From positions 1 through 64,000 of the forward strand of contig JBKDQE010000061.1 of NCBI GenBank assembly GCA_046342195.1: 64,000 nt of DNA, written 5' to 3'. Of this stretch, positions 7,848 to 15,829 are shown piece by piece (within the stretch, counting starts at the first letter, position 1; every line of letters starts with the position of its first letter). A model generated the notes under the pieces. It searched no databases. It was not told the origin of the DNA and worked only from the letters and a program-made list of their open reading frames with translations. This DNA is from CANHBY01 sp046342195 (lineage in GTDB: Bacteria; Pseudomonadota; Gammaproteobacteria; Burkholderiales; Burkholderiaceae_C). The translations under genes were made by a program, and so were the position numbers.

Positions 7848-8378
7848 TCACGAAGCCATGAGGTTTTTCTTGGGCGCTGCTGGTTTTTTCACCGCCACGG
7901 TCTTTGGTTTCTGAGTGCCGGCTTTGGCGGTATGGCTTCTCTTGGACAGAGGCTTTCTAAGGGGCGTTTTTTGAGCCAAGGCTGTACTGCCCGGGTTGTC
8001 GGGTTCAGAGGCCTTGGGCAGGGTCTTGGCCAAAGCAGCTGTTTTCAGGCGAACCGGCTTGGCACCCCAAATGTCCTCAAGGTGGTAGTAATCACGGATG
8101 GCCGGCTGCATGACATGTATCACTGCCGGGCCACAATCTACGATGATCCACTCGCCATTTTCTTCACCTTCCAAACGCGGCTGAATGCCAAAGCGAGACT
8201 TCACCGCATCACAGACACTGGCCGCCAATGCCTTGGTTTGGCGCTGGCTCGCTCCGGAAGCAATCAGTACCCGCTCAAACAGCGGTGATTGTGATTCAGT
8301 ATTGAAGATCTCTATGCGTTGTGCCTTGACGTCTTCCAGGGCGTCAAGAATGACGCGTTGCAGTTTACGAATATCCAT
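7848..8378 (-). CDS. rsfS: Ribosomal silencing factor RsfS with basic C-terminal tail
   Basis: This protein binds uL14 and blocks joining of ribosomal subunits in starved cells. The conserved core (about residues 1-115) includes DALEDVKAQRIEIFNTES, LIASGASQRQTKALAASV and WIIVDCGPAVIHVMQPAIRDYYHLEDIWG. The family is normally 105-130 aa. This one has a further tail of about 60 residues rich in Lys, Pro and Ala, probably disordered. nadD, which often precedes rsfS, is not here; hemF is upstream instead. Confidence 0.93.
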   Translation of the reverse strand: MDIRKLQRVILDALEDVKAQRIEIFNTESQSPLFERVLIASGASQRQTKALAASVCDAVKSRFGIQPRLEGEENGEWIIVDCGPAVIHVMQPAIRDYYHLEDIWGAKPVRLKTAALAKTLPKASEPDNPGSTALAQKTPLRKPLSKRSHTAKAGTQKPKTVAVKKPAAPKKNLMAS

Positions 8379-8461
8379 TCATTTCCCAGGCTGTGTTTCA
8401 AAAGAAACCGGATGGTCTCTGCAAAATTCTTCGTGAGGATAGTACGGCTTTCCAGGCCATG

Positions 8462-9373
8462 TTAAGAAAGCCAATCTCGTGGGAGGAGAAAATCTGTGTA
8501 GAGGCCGGCCTCTTGCGAGCCAGGTTCAGGCTGCCAGTTGTACCGCCAAGTCGCTGCAGGAGGCATCGACATCAAAATACTCTCGGTACGCCCCCCCGAC
8601 TGCAGACCAAACAAGGTACCCCGATCAAAAACGAGGTTGAATTCAACGTATCGACCCCGTCGGTAAGCCTGAAACTCACGCTCTCTTGAGCCGTAAGGTA
8701 AGTTTTTGCGACGATTCAAGATGGGCAGATAAGCTTGGGTCAAGGCATTTCCGACGGCTTGTATCAGGGCAAAGCCGCCCTCTGGCCCTAACTCGGTGAG
8801 GTCATCAAAGAAAATACCCCCAATGCCACGGGCCTCACCGCGATGTTTGAGGAAGAAATAGTTGTCACACCAAGCTTTGAAGCGAGGATAAAGATGTGAC
8901 CCGAAAGGCTCCAGGGTCTGGTAATTAACGCGATGAAAATGGCGTGCGTCTTCTTCAAACCCATAATAGGGGGTGAGATCCATGCCGCCGCCAAACCAAA
9001 CCATCGATTCGCCTGTGGCTGTTGTGGCCATGAACATGCGCACGTTCATGTGGACAGTGGGTACATAAGGGTTGCGAGGGTGAAAAACGAGCGACACACC
9101 AAGGGCTTCGAAAGGCCTGCCTGCCAGTTCAGGACGATGCTGAGTGGCTGATGGAGGCAGGCTGGCCCCCTTGACATGAGAAAAGTTGCATCCGCCTCTT
9201 TCAATCAGCCCGCCCCCCTCGACCAACCGGGATACCCCATCACCCTGGAGGCGATCTTCAGCAGGGCGAAGCCAAGCATCGCGAATGAAAGGTTCAGGCT
9301 CAATGGCTTGCGTTTCACTGATAATGCGATCCTGGAGCCCAAGTAAATACTCTCTGACAATCAAAGTATTCAT
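8462..9373 (-). CDS. hemF: Oxygen-dependent coproporphyrinogen III oxidase
   Basis: A 303-aa aerobic haem-synthesis enzyme that decarboxylates coproporphyrinogen III to protoporphyrinogen IX. Characteristic blocks are GGCNFSHVKG, HPRNPYVPTVHMNVRMF, WFGGGMDLTPYYGFEEDARHFH, KHRGEARGIGGIFFDD and YVEFNLVFDRGTLFGLQSGGRTESILMSMPP. The conserved histidines and aspartates of the active site are all present, and length matches E. coli HemF (299 aa). It is just downstream of purD (11-bp gap). Dependence on HemF implies that the host makes haem with oxygen. Confidence 0.96.
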   Translation of the reverse strand: MNTLIVREYLLGLQDRIISETQAIEPEPFIRDAWLRPAEDRLQGDGVSRLVEGGGLIERGGCNFSHVKGASLPPSATQHRPELAGRPFEALGVSLVFHPRNPYVPTVHMNVRMFMATTATGESMVWFGGGMDLTPYYGFEEDARHFHRVNYQTLEPFGSHLYPRFKAWCDNYFFLKHRGEARGIGGIFFDDLTELGPEGGFALIQAVGNALTQAYLPILNRRKNLPYGSREREFQAYRRGRYVEFNLVFDRGTLFGLQSGGRTESILMSMPPAATWRYNWQPEPGSQEAGLYTDFLLPRDWLS

Positions 9374-9384
9374 GAGGCAGGCCT

Positions 9385-10692
9385 TCAGCGTTTGAGGCCT
9401 CGATGCCCAATATCTTGGCGGTACTGTGCGCCATCAAATTGAACACTTTGGACGATATCGTAGGCCCGTTGTTGGGCTTGCTTGACGGTATCGCCCAAAG
9501 ACGTGACACATAAAACACGGCCCCCCGAGGTCAGCAGTTGTCCGTTGACCAGCTCGGTCCCTGCATGAAAAACGACCACCTCGGGCGTTTCTGAGGGCAC
9601 TTGGGCAATCACATCACCACGGCGTGGTGCCATTGGGTAACCCGCCGCAGCCATGACCACACCCAATGACACACGGCGATCCCACTCAAGCTCAACTTGA
9701 TCGAGGTTGCCATCAGTTGCGGCCATGAGGACATCGAAAAGGTCATTTTTTAACCGCATCATGATGGGCTGGGTTTCTGGGTCGCCCATGCGACAATTAA
9801 ATTCGACGGTATAAGGCTGACCTTGTGAATTGATCATGAGCCCTGCATACAAAAAACCGGTGTAAATGATGCCATCGTGTGCCATTCCATGGATGGTCGG
9901 GATGATGATTTCACGCATGACACGAGCGTGTATATCAGGGGTTACAACAGGGGCAGGGGAATAGGCTCCCATGCCCCCGGTATTGGGCCCTTGATCGGCA
10001 TCGTGCAATTGCTTGTGATCCTGGCTGGTTGCCAGGGAAACCACATTTTTGCCATCACACAGCACAATGAAGCTGGCTTCTTCGCCTTCAAGAAACGACT
10101 CAATCACCACTCTGGGTTCAGCGACGCTGTCAGGGCCAGTATTGTGCTGAACCGCCAGTTTGTCGATTCTGGCGTTGCTGCCCAACATCGACTCAATAGC
10201 CTCATGCGCCTGCTCTGGAGTTGATGCAACCACCACCCCTTTGCCAGCGGCCAAGCCATCGGCCTTGATCACGATAGGGGCGCCTTGGGCATCCACATAA
10301 GCATGAGCGGCCACGGCATCGGTGAAGGTGGCATAAAAAGCCGTAGGAATTCGATGCCTTTGCATGAAATTTTTTGCGAAGGCCTTGGAGCTTTCCAGTT
10401 GAGCCGCTGCACGCGATGGGCCAAAAATACGTAACCCGCGAGAACGGAAAAAATCAACGATGCCAGCCGCTAAAGGGGCTTCTGGACCCACTACCGTGAG
10501 CACAATTTTTTCAGCCTGGACAAAATCAGCCAGATCCATAAAGTCAGTGAGGGGCACATTTTTCAAACGAGAATCAGAAGCGGTCCCGCCGTTACCCGGA
10601 GCCACAAAAATAGTTTGAATTTTGGGAGACTGTGCCAGCTTCCAGGCCAAGGCATGTTCACGACCGCCCGAGCCGATGACTAAAACTTTCAT
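9385..10692 (-). CDS. purD: Phosphoribosylamine-glycine ligase
   Basis: The GAR synthetase of purine biosynthesis, 435 aa, ATP-grasp fold. It starts MKVLVIGSGGREHALAW, followed by an ATP-grasp core with IVIKADGLAAGKGVVVA (about 135-151) and a conserved GGMGAYSP. VEFNCRMGDPETQ carries the metal-binding Glu/Asn, and the C-terminal domain completes the enzyme. Its ATG overlaps the TGA of the upstream yebC gene by 4 bp, so the two are translationally coupled. Confidence 0.97.
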   Translation of the reverse strand: MKVLVIGSGGREHALAWKLAQSPKIQTIFVAPGNGGTASDSRLKNVPLTDFMDLADFVQAEKIVLTVVGPEAPLAAGIVDFFRSRGLRIFGPSRAAAQLESSKAFAKNFMQRHRIPTAFYATFTDAVAAHAYVDAQGAPIVIKADGLAAGKGVVVASTPEQAHEAIESMLGSNARIDKLAVQHNTGPDSVAEPRVVIESFLEGEEASFIVLCDGKNVVSLATSQDHKQLHDADQGPNTGGMGAYSPAPVVTPDIHARVMREIIIPTIHGMAHDGIIYTGFLYAGLMINSQGQPYTVEFNCRMGDPETQPIMMRLKNDLFDVLMAATDGNLDQVELEWDRRVSLGVVMAAAGYPMAPRRGDVIAQVPSETPEVVVFHAGTELVNGQLLTSGGRVLCVTSLGDTVKQAQQRAYDIVQSVQFDGAQYRQDIGHRGLKR

Positions 10693-11414
10693 GAACTGAT
10701 CTCCGCATTATGGAAAACCGCTTGGACATCATCGAGATCTTCCAGCATATCTAACAGTTTTTGCATACGGTCGGCGTCCTCTCCGCTCAACGGTACCGAG
10801 ATTTCAGCGCGCATCGTGACTTCTGCAAACCCTGCTGCCAAATCAGCATGATCCAAGGCTGCTTTGACAGTCTCGAAGTCATTGGGCGCACACAGCACTT
10901 CAATGGCACCATCCTCATCAGTCAGGACGTCTTCGGCGCCTGCTTCCAGGGCGATCTCCATGACCTTGTCTTCGCTGGTACCCGGAGCAAAAATGAACTG
11001 ACCACAGTGTTTGAATTGAAAAGCCACTGAACCTTCTGTGCCAAGGTTTCCGCCATTTTTACTGAGAACATGTCGCACTTCAGCGACGGTTCGCACGCGG
11101 TTGTCAGTCATGCAGTCAATCATGATCGCAGCACCCCCAATGCCGTAACCCTCGTAGCGAACCTCCTCGTAATGAATGCCTTCGAGATGGCCGGTGGCCT
11201 TATCAATGTTTTTCTTGATGGTATCAGCAGGCATATTGGCTGCTTTAGCCTTCTCGACCGCAAGCCGCAGCCGCGGGTTATCTTTGATATCGCCGCCGCC
11301 ATGGCGCGCAGCTACAACAATTTCCCGGATAAGGCGTGTCCAGATTTTGCCACGCTTTTCGTCTTGACGACCTTTGCGGTGCTGAATATTGGCCCATTTA
11401 GAGTGTCCAGCCAT
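10689..11414 (-). CDS. YebC/PmpR family protein
   Basis: A 241-aa member of the TACO1/YebC family. It has MAGHSKWANIQHRKGRQD at the start, the DNPRLRLAVEKAKAANMP segment, YEGYGIGGAAIMIDCMTDN, and an acidic C-terminal domain (SGEDADRMQKLLDMLEDLDDVQAVFHNAE). Family members were first described as DNA-binding regulators and more recently tied to relieving ribosome stalling. The sequence does not decide between these roles. It is the first gene of a yebC-purD-hemF run. Confidence 0.95.
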   Translation of the reverse strand: MAGHSKWANIQHRKGRQDEKRGKIWTRLIREIVVAARHGGGDIKDNPRLRLAVEKAKAANMPADTIKKNIDKATGHLEGIHYEEVRYEGYGIGGAAIMIDCMTDNRVRTVAEVRHVLSKNGGNLGTEGSVAFQFKHCGQFIFAPGTSEDKVMEIALEAGAEDVLTDEDGAIEVLCAPNDFETVKAALDHADLAAGFAEVTMRAEISVPLSGEDADRMQKLLDMLEDLDDVQAVFHNAEISS

Positions 11415-11761
11415 GAGAAGATCCTGTTTTTACTTTTGCACAGCCTCATAATGAGGTCTGCTTGGTGTTTCGGGGTGGTGGGTCTGAGTTGTTTTTGTAC
11501 ACATCGCAGTCGCTGGCTCAGCCTTGCTTTGACCTTAAAGCACTGAGTTTACTTCCCCTGATTTTTCGAATACTCCACAACTGCCCCAAACCAAGGCCGG
11601 CCAGCTGTCAGAAGACCTTCATTTTCTGGATGTTGCGATGATGCGCAGCATGACCGGGTAAAAATGCCCTGACTGCGCATAGCATGACGGAGCGGGTGCC
11701 TGTGCCTGTGCATTCAGGAGTGATATCAAAACCCTCTCAGCTACCTCAACTGGGTATCCTT
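11415..11761. other. Intergenic region upstream of yebC and gmk, no gene
   Basis: No credible coding frame in this stretch. Short near-repeats of GCGCA followed by GCATGAC occur around 11645 and 11675. The frames that are open here run through low-information sequence and into the adjacent repeat element. Promoters for yebC (minus) and gmk (plus) should lie here or beyond the repeat, but I cannot place them convincingly. Confidence 0.5.
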
Positions 11762-11924
11762 GGGAACCCCTGCAAAACCCCTCGCGGCGATCGCATCCTT
11801 TCCCGAAAGAGGTCTGCGGCGTTGGCTTTTTTGCCTGTAGCCCCGGCGACAGGCTGCAAAATCCGCCTGGCATCCTCCATTCGGGAAAGCCGTGCTCATC
11901 CACAAGGGGTTTTGCAGAGGTTCC
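11762..11924. mobile_element. MITE-like element with terminal inverted repeats, copy 1
   Basis: A non-coding unit of about 163 bp bounded by GGAACCCCTGCAAAACCCC on the left and the near-exact reverse complement on the right (ending GCAGAGGTTCC). Inside is a second inverted pair, CTTTCCCGAA with TTCGGGAAAG, and the shared segment GGTCTGCGGCGTTGGC. Copies with the same ends occur at 32878, 35096 and 60242. No transposase is encoded, so it would be mobilised in trans if mobile. Open frames crossing it are artefacts. Confidence 0.8.
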
Positions 11925-12077
11925 TTTGTTTTTCCTGCTGTGAGTGGCACCTTACAATCAACTCGTGTTTGGTTTTTTCTCGCTGTGGTTGGAGAGAATA
12001 GTCGCAACTTGCCAGCGAATGCTATTGCGTCCAATTCTGGCTCCTCCGACCACCATTTGAAGTTTAATAGGATCCGT

Positions 12078-12698
12078 ATGCTCTACCCTGGAAACCTGTT
12101 TGTGGTGGCCGCACCCAGCGGTACAGGCAAATCAAGCCTTGTCAAATCACTTCTCGAACTGGATTCTCACCTCACCCTCTGTATTTCGCACACCACTCGT
12201 CCGTCTCGAGGTCAGGAGCAAAATGGGCGGGAGTATCACTTTATTTCCAGAGAAGATTTTCAAGCCAAAATTCGATCTGATGATTTCATCGAATGGGCGG
12301 AGGTGCATGGCAACCTCTACGGAACCTCCCGCGCTGCTATTCAGGAACGCATTACGCTCGGGGAAGACATCATTCTCGAAATTGACTGGCAGGGAGCCCT
12401 CCAAATCAAGAAGCTTTTTCCCCATGCTGTTTTGATTTTTATTCTCCCCCCAAGCTGGGAAGAACTCTCACAGCGGCTCAATCGTCGAGGAGAGGATCCC
12501 CCCCAAGTTATTGCCCGGCGTTTGGCCAATGCTCGCATTGAGGTGGCACAGGCCTCCCATTTTGATTTTGTTATAATTAATAAATTATTCGAAACGGCCC
12601 TGTTCGATTTAAAAACGGTAGTTCACTCCCAGCGCCTCAAGTATGCTGCGCTCAAACGAACCCGACCAATGATTTTTACCGCCCTCGGATTAAACTGA
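12078..12698 (+). CDS. gmk: Guanylate kinase
   Basis: A 206-aa enzyme converting GMP to GDP. The start at 12078 (MLYPGNLFVVAAPSGTGKSS) gives the normal family length and an AGGATC ribosome-binding motif. The frame open further upstream only crosses the repeat element. The P-loop is at residues 12-20. The GMP-binding segment (SHTTRPSRGQEQNGREYHF), the EWAEVHGNLYGTS block and the LEIDWQGALQIK motif are all present. rpoZ follows 32 bp downstream, the usual gmk-rpoZ pair. Confidence 0.97.
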   Translation: MLYPGNLFVVAAPSGTGKSSLVKSLLELDSHLTLCISHTTRPSRGQEQNGREYHFISREDFQAKIRSDDFIEWAEVHGNLYGTSRAAIQERITLGEDIILEIDWQGALQIKKLFPHAVLIFILPPSWEELSQRLNRRGEDPPQVIARRLANARIEVAQASHFDFVIINKLFETALFDLKTVVHSQRLKYAALKRTRPMIFTALGLN

Positions 12699-12730
12699 AA
12701 TTCGCCCAACGCTCAAACTCTGGAATTCAT

Positions 12731-12937
12731 ATGGCTCGCATCACCGTTGACGACTGTCTCATTAAAATTCCCAATCGCTTTGAGCTGGTTCTGGCTGCCA
12801 CCTATCGCGCCCGAATGCTCAGCCAAGGTCATACTCCTAAAATCGAAACCAAGAATAACAAATACTGCGTCACCGCTCTACGTGAAATCGCTGCTGGTGA
12901 AATTGGTCTCGAAATGTTGCGAAAAGTGCCCATTTGA
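12731..12937 (+). CDS. rpoZ: RNA polymerase omega subunit
   Basis: A 68-aa subunit that promotes assembly of RNA polymerase. It begins MARITVDDCL and has NRFELVLAATYRARML, the conserved helix that contacts beta-prime. Slightly shorter than E. coli omega (91 aa) but normal for betaproteobacteria. spoT, commonly next, is absent: the following gene is on the opposite strand. Confidence 0.96.
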   Translation: MARITVDDCLIKIPNRFELVLAATYRARMLSQGHTPKIETKNNKYCVTALREIAAGEIGLEMLRKVPI

Positions 12938-12945
12938 ATTTGATT

Positions 12946-12974
12946 TAGGGCCTCTTTAGTGTTAAAAGGCCCTA
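12946..12974. repeat. TAGGGCCT...AGGCCCTA inverted repeat after rpoZ
   Basis: TAGGGCCT (12946-12953) and AGGCCCTA (12967-12974) form an 8-bp stem with a 13-base loop just after the rpoZ stop. There is no T-run behind it on the plus strand. The arms match the arms of the 35076-35093 palindrome and the half-sites at 5205 and 39539, so it probably belongs to that motif family. It may also end gmk-rpoZ transcription. Confidence 0.5.
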
Positions 12975-13073
12975 GGCAACGACAGGAGGGCGGTTTGAAT
13001 GATGAGGTGCCCTGATCTGCATCAAGTTTTTAACCTCAATCCGTGAGAGCCTTGTTGAGAGTAAATAACCCGC

Positions 13074-13808
13074 TCAATACAACGCGGTAAAGATTGAGGG
13101 ATGCTGTTGAGCAGATCTCAATGAAGAAGGCCGGGCATCATCATAGGGAAGTGGCTGAACCGTTCCGACCAAGCAGGCCCCCTCAAAAATGGCCACTGAG
13201 TGGCATTGAATGTGTCCTATCACTTTGGCTGAGCCAGCCAGTATCACTAGCCCATGACACCGAATGGCCGCCTCATTGAGTGAACCCGCCACCGTTCCTG
13301 CAACTATGACAAATTCAGCATTCCTGATCGTGCCTTTGAGGATGGCATCGGGATCAAGCATCACTACACCACCCGATGACAGAGTGCCATTGAGTTCTCC
13401 CTTGATGTGAATCGAACGGCAATTCACTTCTCCAAAGAGTGTGGCCGCGGAGGCGACCTCCAGAGTGTCAGGTTGGCTCAGCCATTCCATGGCTTTATGG
13501 AGTTGCTGATGAACTGAGGCTTCATTGACATTGTATGTTTTTCTTGATGAACCGCGGGTATTAATCAATTTTTCAACAGAGACCCTCCCAGCATTTTGGG
13601 TCATGTACCCTGTTTCAAAATGTTCTATTGAATGCAATAGCGAGGGCTGATCAAGATCGAGTTCGCTGTCGGCATCTGGAACGAGGTGGCTGACAATCGG
13701 GGCGCCAGGAATTTCGAGGCTTAAATCAAGTTTTTGCATGGTGACAGTCAGAATCAAAGCTGAAAAAAGCACTTGAACAGGGCCTCTTTGGGCGGTGCTG
13801 CTGAGCAT
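13074..13808 (-). CDS. Bactofilin-family (polymer-forming cytoskeletal) protein
   Basis: A 244-aa protein whose C-terminal half (about residues 110-225) is a bactofilin-type beta-helix of short repeated rungs: NCRSIHIKGELNGTLSSGGVV, AILKGTIRNAEFVIVAGTVAG, AAIRCHGLVILAGSAKVIG, CHSVAIFEGACLVG. Bactofilins polymerise without nucleotide and position cell-wall or appendage machinery. The N-terminal part is longer than usual. Its first 25 residues are fairly hydrophobic, so a membrane anchor is possible, but the start could also be the ATG at 13739. It is 10 bp after the small membrane protein at 13819, probably one transcript. Confidence 0.8.
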   Translation of the reverse strand: MLSSTAQRGPVQVLFSALILTVTMQKLDLSLEIPGAPIVSHLVPDADSELDLDQPSLLHSIEHFETGYMTQNAGRVSVEKLINTRGSSRKTYNVNEASVHQQLHKAMEWLSQPDTLEVASAATLFGEVNCRSIHIKGELNGTLSSGGVVMLDPDAILKGTIRNAEFVIVAGTVAGSLNEAAIRCHGLVILAGSAKVIGHIQCHSVAIFEGACLVGTVQPLPYDDARPSSLRSAQQHPSIFTALY

Positions 13809-13818
13809 TCCCAGGGGG

Positions 13819-14166
13819 CTACAACAGGTGGAGGAAGGGGCTTGTTTCGTGATTCAATCGGGTCGCGGCAGCTTGGTGTGCCGTGGCGCGGATTCGGTCT
13901 TGGGTGTATCCGTAAACACCAAAAGCCATGAATATCAGGCCGATTACCAGAGCAACAAGCATTGACTGGGCAATCCGATTGGCTTTAAGCAGACTCAAAA
14001 CCGGCTCGGCTTCAGGGTTTGGCGGAGGACAGATTTCCTGCACCGGAACCCTGACCCAATGTTTCTGCTCAGCCGCATAGACAATCACGCTGCCAACCGT
14101 TGGAGAGCCGCAGTAGGCTAACTTGCCCAGATGGGGGAGGGATGGCAAAGTCGCTTTTTCAGTCAT
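13819..14166 (-). CDS. Hypothetical single-pass membrane protein, 115 aa
   Basis: A cytoplasmic part of about 70 residues containing AYCGSPTVGSVIVYAAEQ and a Pro-rich stretch (EICPPPNPEAEP). One transmembrane helix follows (about 72-90, SMLVALVIGLIFMAFGVYGY), then a short tail. I do not recognise the family. Its tight spacing with the downstream bactofilin suggests that the two act together, perhaps with this protein as a membrane partner for the filament; this is inference. Confidence 0.65.
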   Translation of the reverse strand: MTEKATLPSLPHLGKLAYCGSPTVGSVIVYAAEQKHWVRVPVQEICPPPNPEAEPVLSLLKANRIAQSMLVALVIGLIFMAFGVYGYTQDRIRATAHQAAATRLNHETSPFLHLL

Positions 14167-14349
14167 ACATCATCCTTCTTCATGTCAACTGAAGTGGCAT
14201 TGTCAATTTATGGCGTGTTCGAATGCTCTGGCATCTGGCTGGTGGAATAGGCATGTTGAGTCTGGTGAGAAAAAAACGATTGATCACTTGAACCCCATAG
14301 ATCAGTACTTTCATCATCATTTTGATGGCTCCGTATCAGATGAATCCAT

Positions 14350-15606
14350 TTACGCGGCCAGAGGCAAGGCCTCTATTCTGTCGTGAGATTCAATATAGTG
14401 TTTCCAGCGGCGTTGATGGCCAAGCCTTTTCCGGTAAACCAGGCAACATACTGGGCAATCCATAGGGCTGATTCGTTCTTCATTCGAAATGTGTACCGAA
14501 TTGCAATCGGTGCAATGATTCAAGTGAATGCTACCCCCTGAAAACATCGGGATGACCACTTCTTTGAGCAGTCTGGAAAGATTCAAAAGCTCTCCCTGAT
14601 CATGGTGCCGAGCCTGAAAGTCAAAGGCTTCTACCAGCGCATTCAGGGGGTGCATACCCATACGAATCAATGCGCGCTGCTTGAGCAGTACGGTTGTAGC
14701 GAGCAGCCTTCGAGTGGCATTGCCCCAAATAGAGTGAACCTCTCGGCTATCTTTTGAATGGGGAAAAAGTTCAGCCTGCAAGCGCTCAAGTTGTAGGGCC
14801 CTCAGCCCACGATCAGCCATCCAGCGTTCAACATCAATCGGTTTGACACGATAAGCCAACAACTTGATGACCAGTTGGCTATCTTCTGGCTTGAGTAAAA
14901 AAACAGGGATCTTGCCGGTACGTTTAGGGGTTGATTCCTGAGGAAAAAATACTTGACGAGCCCCCCAGGCGCCAGATTCGATTTCTTGATCCAGGATAGA
15001 AAACTCTAATGCGCTACACGAAGTTGCAGCCACCAGGCCGCGAAGCTGGGCTTCTGCTGGCTGGCCATTACATGTGATGAAAAATCGATCAAGCATGGCC
15101 TGAGTGATTCGCGTTTCGATCAGGGGCCGACCCGGATTGCCGGCACAATCGAGGAGGGCAATACAGGCGGAATCCTGAACTTCCTTGATTAACACAGCAC
15201 TACTGACGCCACATACCAAAGCCGCTTGGATAGGGTCATTTGCGTAGCGAACCAACATACCAATGACCATCCGGTTGAGCCGCGCCACGACAGGACGGTA
15301 AGTCTCGAGTTCAGTAGAAAACATGGCCAACTTGCGGGAGCTCATGCGTTGCAAGTCGCTCGACGTGACTGACAATCGCCATAAGGGTGCCGGGGTGGTG
15401 GCCAGGTCTAGCAAGCGATCGAACTGAGGTTGTGCTTGAGCCTGCGCATCAAGGTCACGAATTCGTTGCGCAACAGAAAGCGGAATTTCGAACAATTCAG
15501 CGCAATGCTGAACATTGATTCGCGCAACCTCAGCAATGCTGACAATTAACTCCTCATTGACCAATTTTTGATCCATCAAGATGGTGGGGTGGGTGTTATG
15601 CGTCAC
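14350..15606 (-). CDS. FlhD-FlhD-FlhC-like composite transcriptional regulator
   Basis: A 418-aa protein if it starts at the GTG at 15606, which has an AGGAG motif at ideal distance; an ATG-started frame to 15720 overlaps the divergent promoter region. The C-terminal third resembles FlhC. Helices end in GGSIHLNHC, then four cysteines spaced C-x2-C-x15-C-x2-C (C365, C368, C384, C387), nearly the FlhC zinc site (C-x2-C-x16-C-x2-C), then a basic tail. Residues about 18-75 resemble FlhD (AQRIRDLDAQ...FDRLLDLATTPAPLWRL). Residues about 90-170 resemble a second FlhD-like unit (LNRMVIGMLVRYANDPIQAALVCGVS). FlhD4C2 is the known activator complex. No flagellar genes are in the window. Domain assignments are by eye. 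Confidence 0.6.
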   Translation of the reverse strand: MTHNTHPTILMDQKLVNEELIVSIAEVARINVQHCAELFEIPLSVAQRIRDLDAQAQAQPQFDRLLDLATTPAPLWRLSVTSSDLQRMSSRKLAMFSTELETYRPVVARLNRMVIGMLVRYANDPIQAALVCGVSSAVLIKEVQDSACIALLDCAGNPGRPLIETRITQAMLDRFFITCNGQPAEAQLRGLVAATSCSALEFSILDQEIESGAWGARQVFFPQESTPKRTGKIPVFLLKPEDSQLVIKLLAYRVKPIDVERWMADRGLRALQLERLQAELFPHSKDSREVHSIWGNATRRLLATTVLLKQRALIRMGMHPLNALVEAFDFQARHHDQGELLNLSRLLKEVVIPMFSGGSIHLNHCTDCNSVHISNEERISPMDCPVCCLVYRKRLGHQRRWKHYIESHDRIEALPLAA

Positions 15607-15685
15607 TTTGATACTCCTGGGATGCGACCTCACCGGGGCCGCTTTCATACAAAACTTCTTGATCGAGGCATTCGATCTGAAAGGG

Positions 15686-15721
15686 TGTTTCGCAAACAAT
15701 ATTAATGTTGCATTTAGCAAC
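15686..15721. promoter_or_regulatory. Two short dyads in the divergent promoter region
   Basis: TGTTT-CGC-AAACA (15686-15698) and GTTGC-ATTTA-GCAAC (15707-15721) are two adjacent dyad sequences. They lie between the GTG start of the FlhDC-like gene (15606) and the ATG of the HTH-receiver gene (15830). Their position fits operators for one or both regulators. No consensus -35/-10 pair is convincing. Confidence 0.3.
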
Positions 15722-15829
15722 TTTATCTCAAAAGATGCAATTTTGACAACTATTTTTCAATAAAAAACCAAAAACATTTCGCAACAAGATCTAAAATGAA
15801 ACATTTCCAGGCAAATCCAAGTTCAGTCC

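Noticed and set aside
11892..12077. N-terminal extension of gmk
   Set aside because: It crosses the TIR element and gives no kinase-like sequence; the ATG at 12078 yields a normal-length protein.
14350..15606. A classical flagellar master regulator location
   Set aside because: No flagellar genes are in the window, so a flagellar role cannot be claimed even if the domains match.
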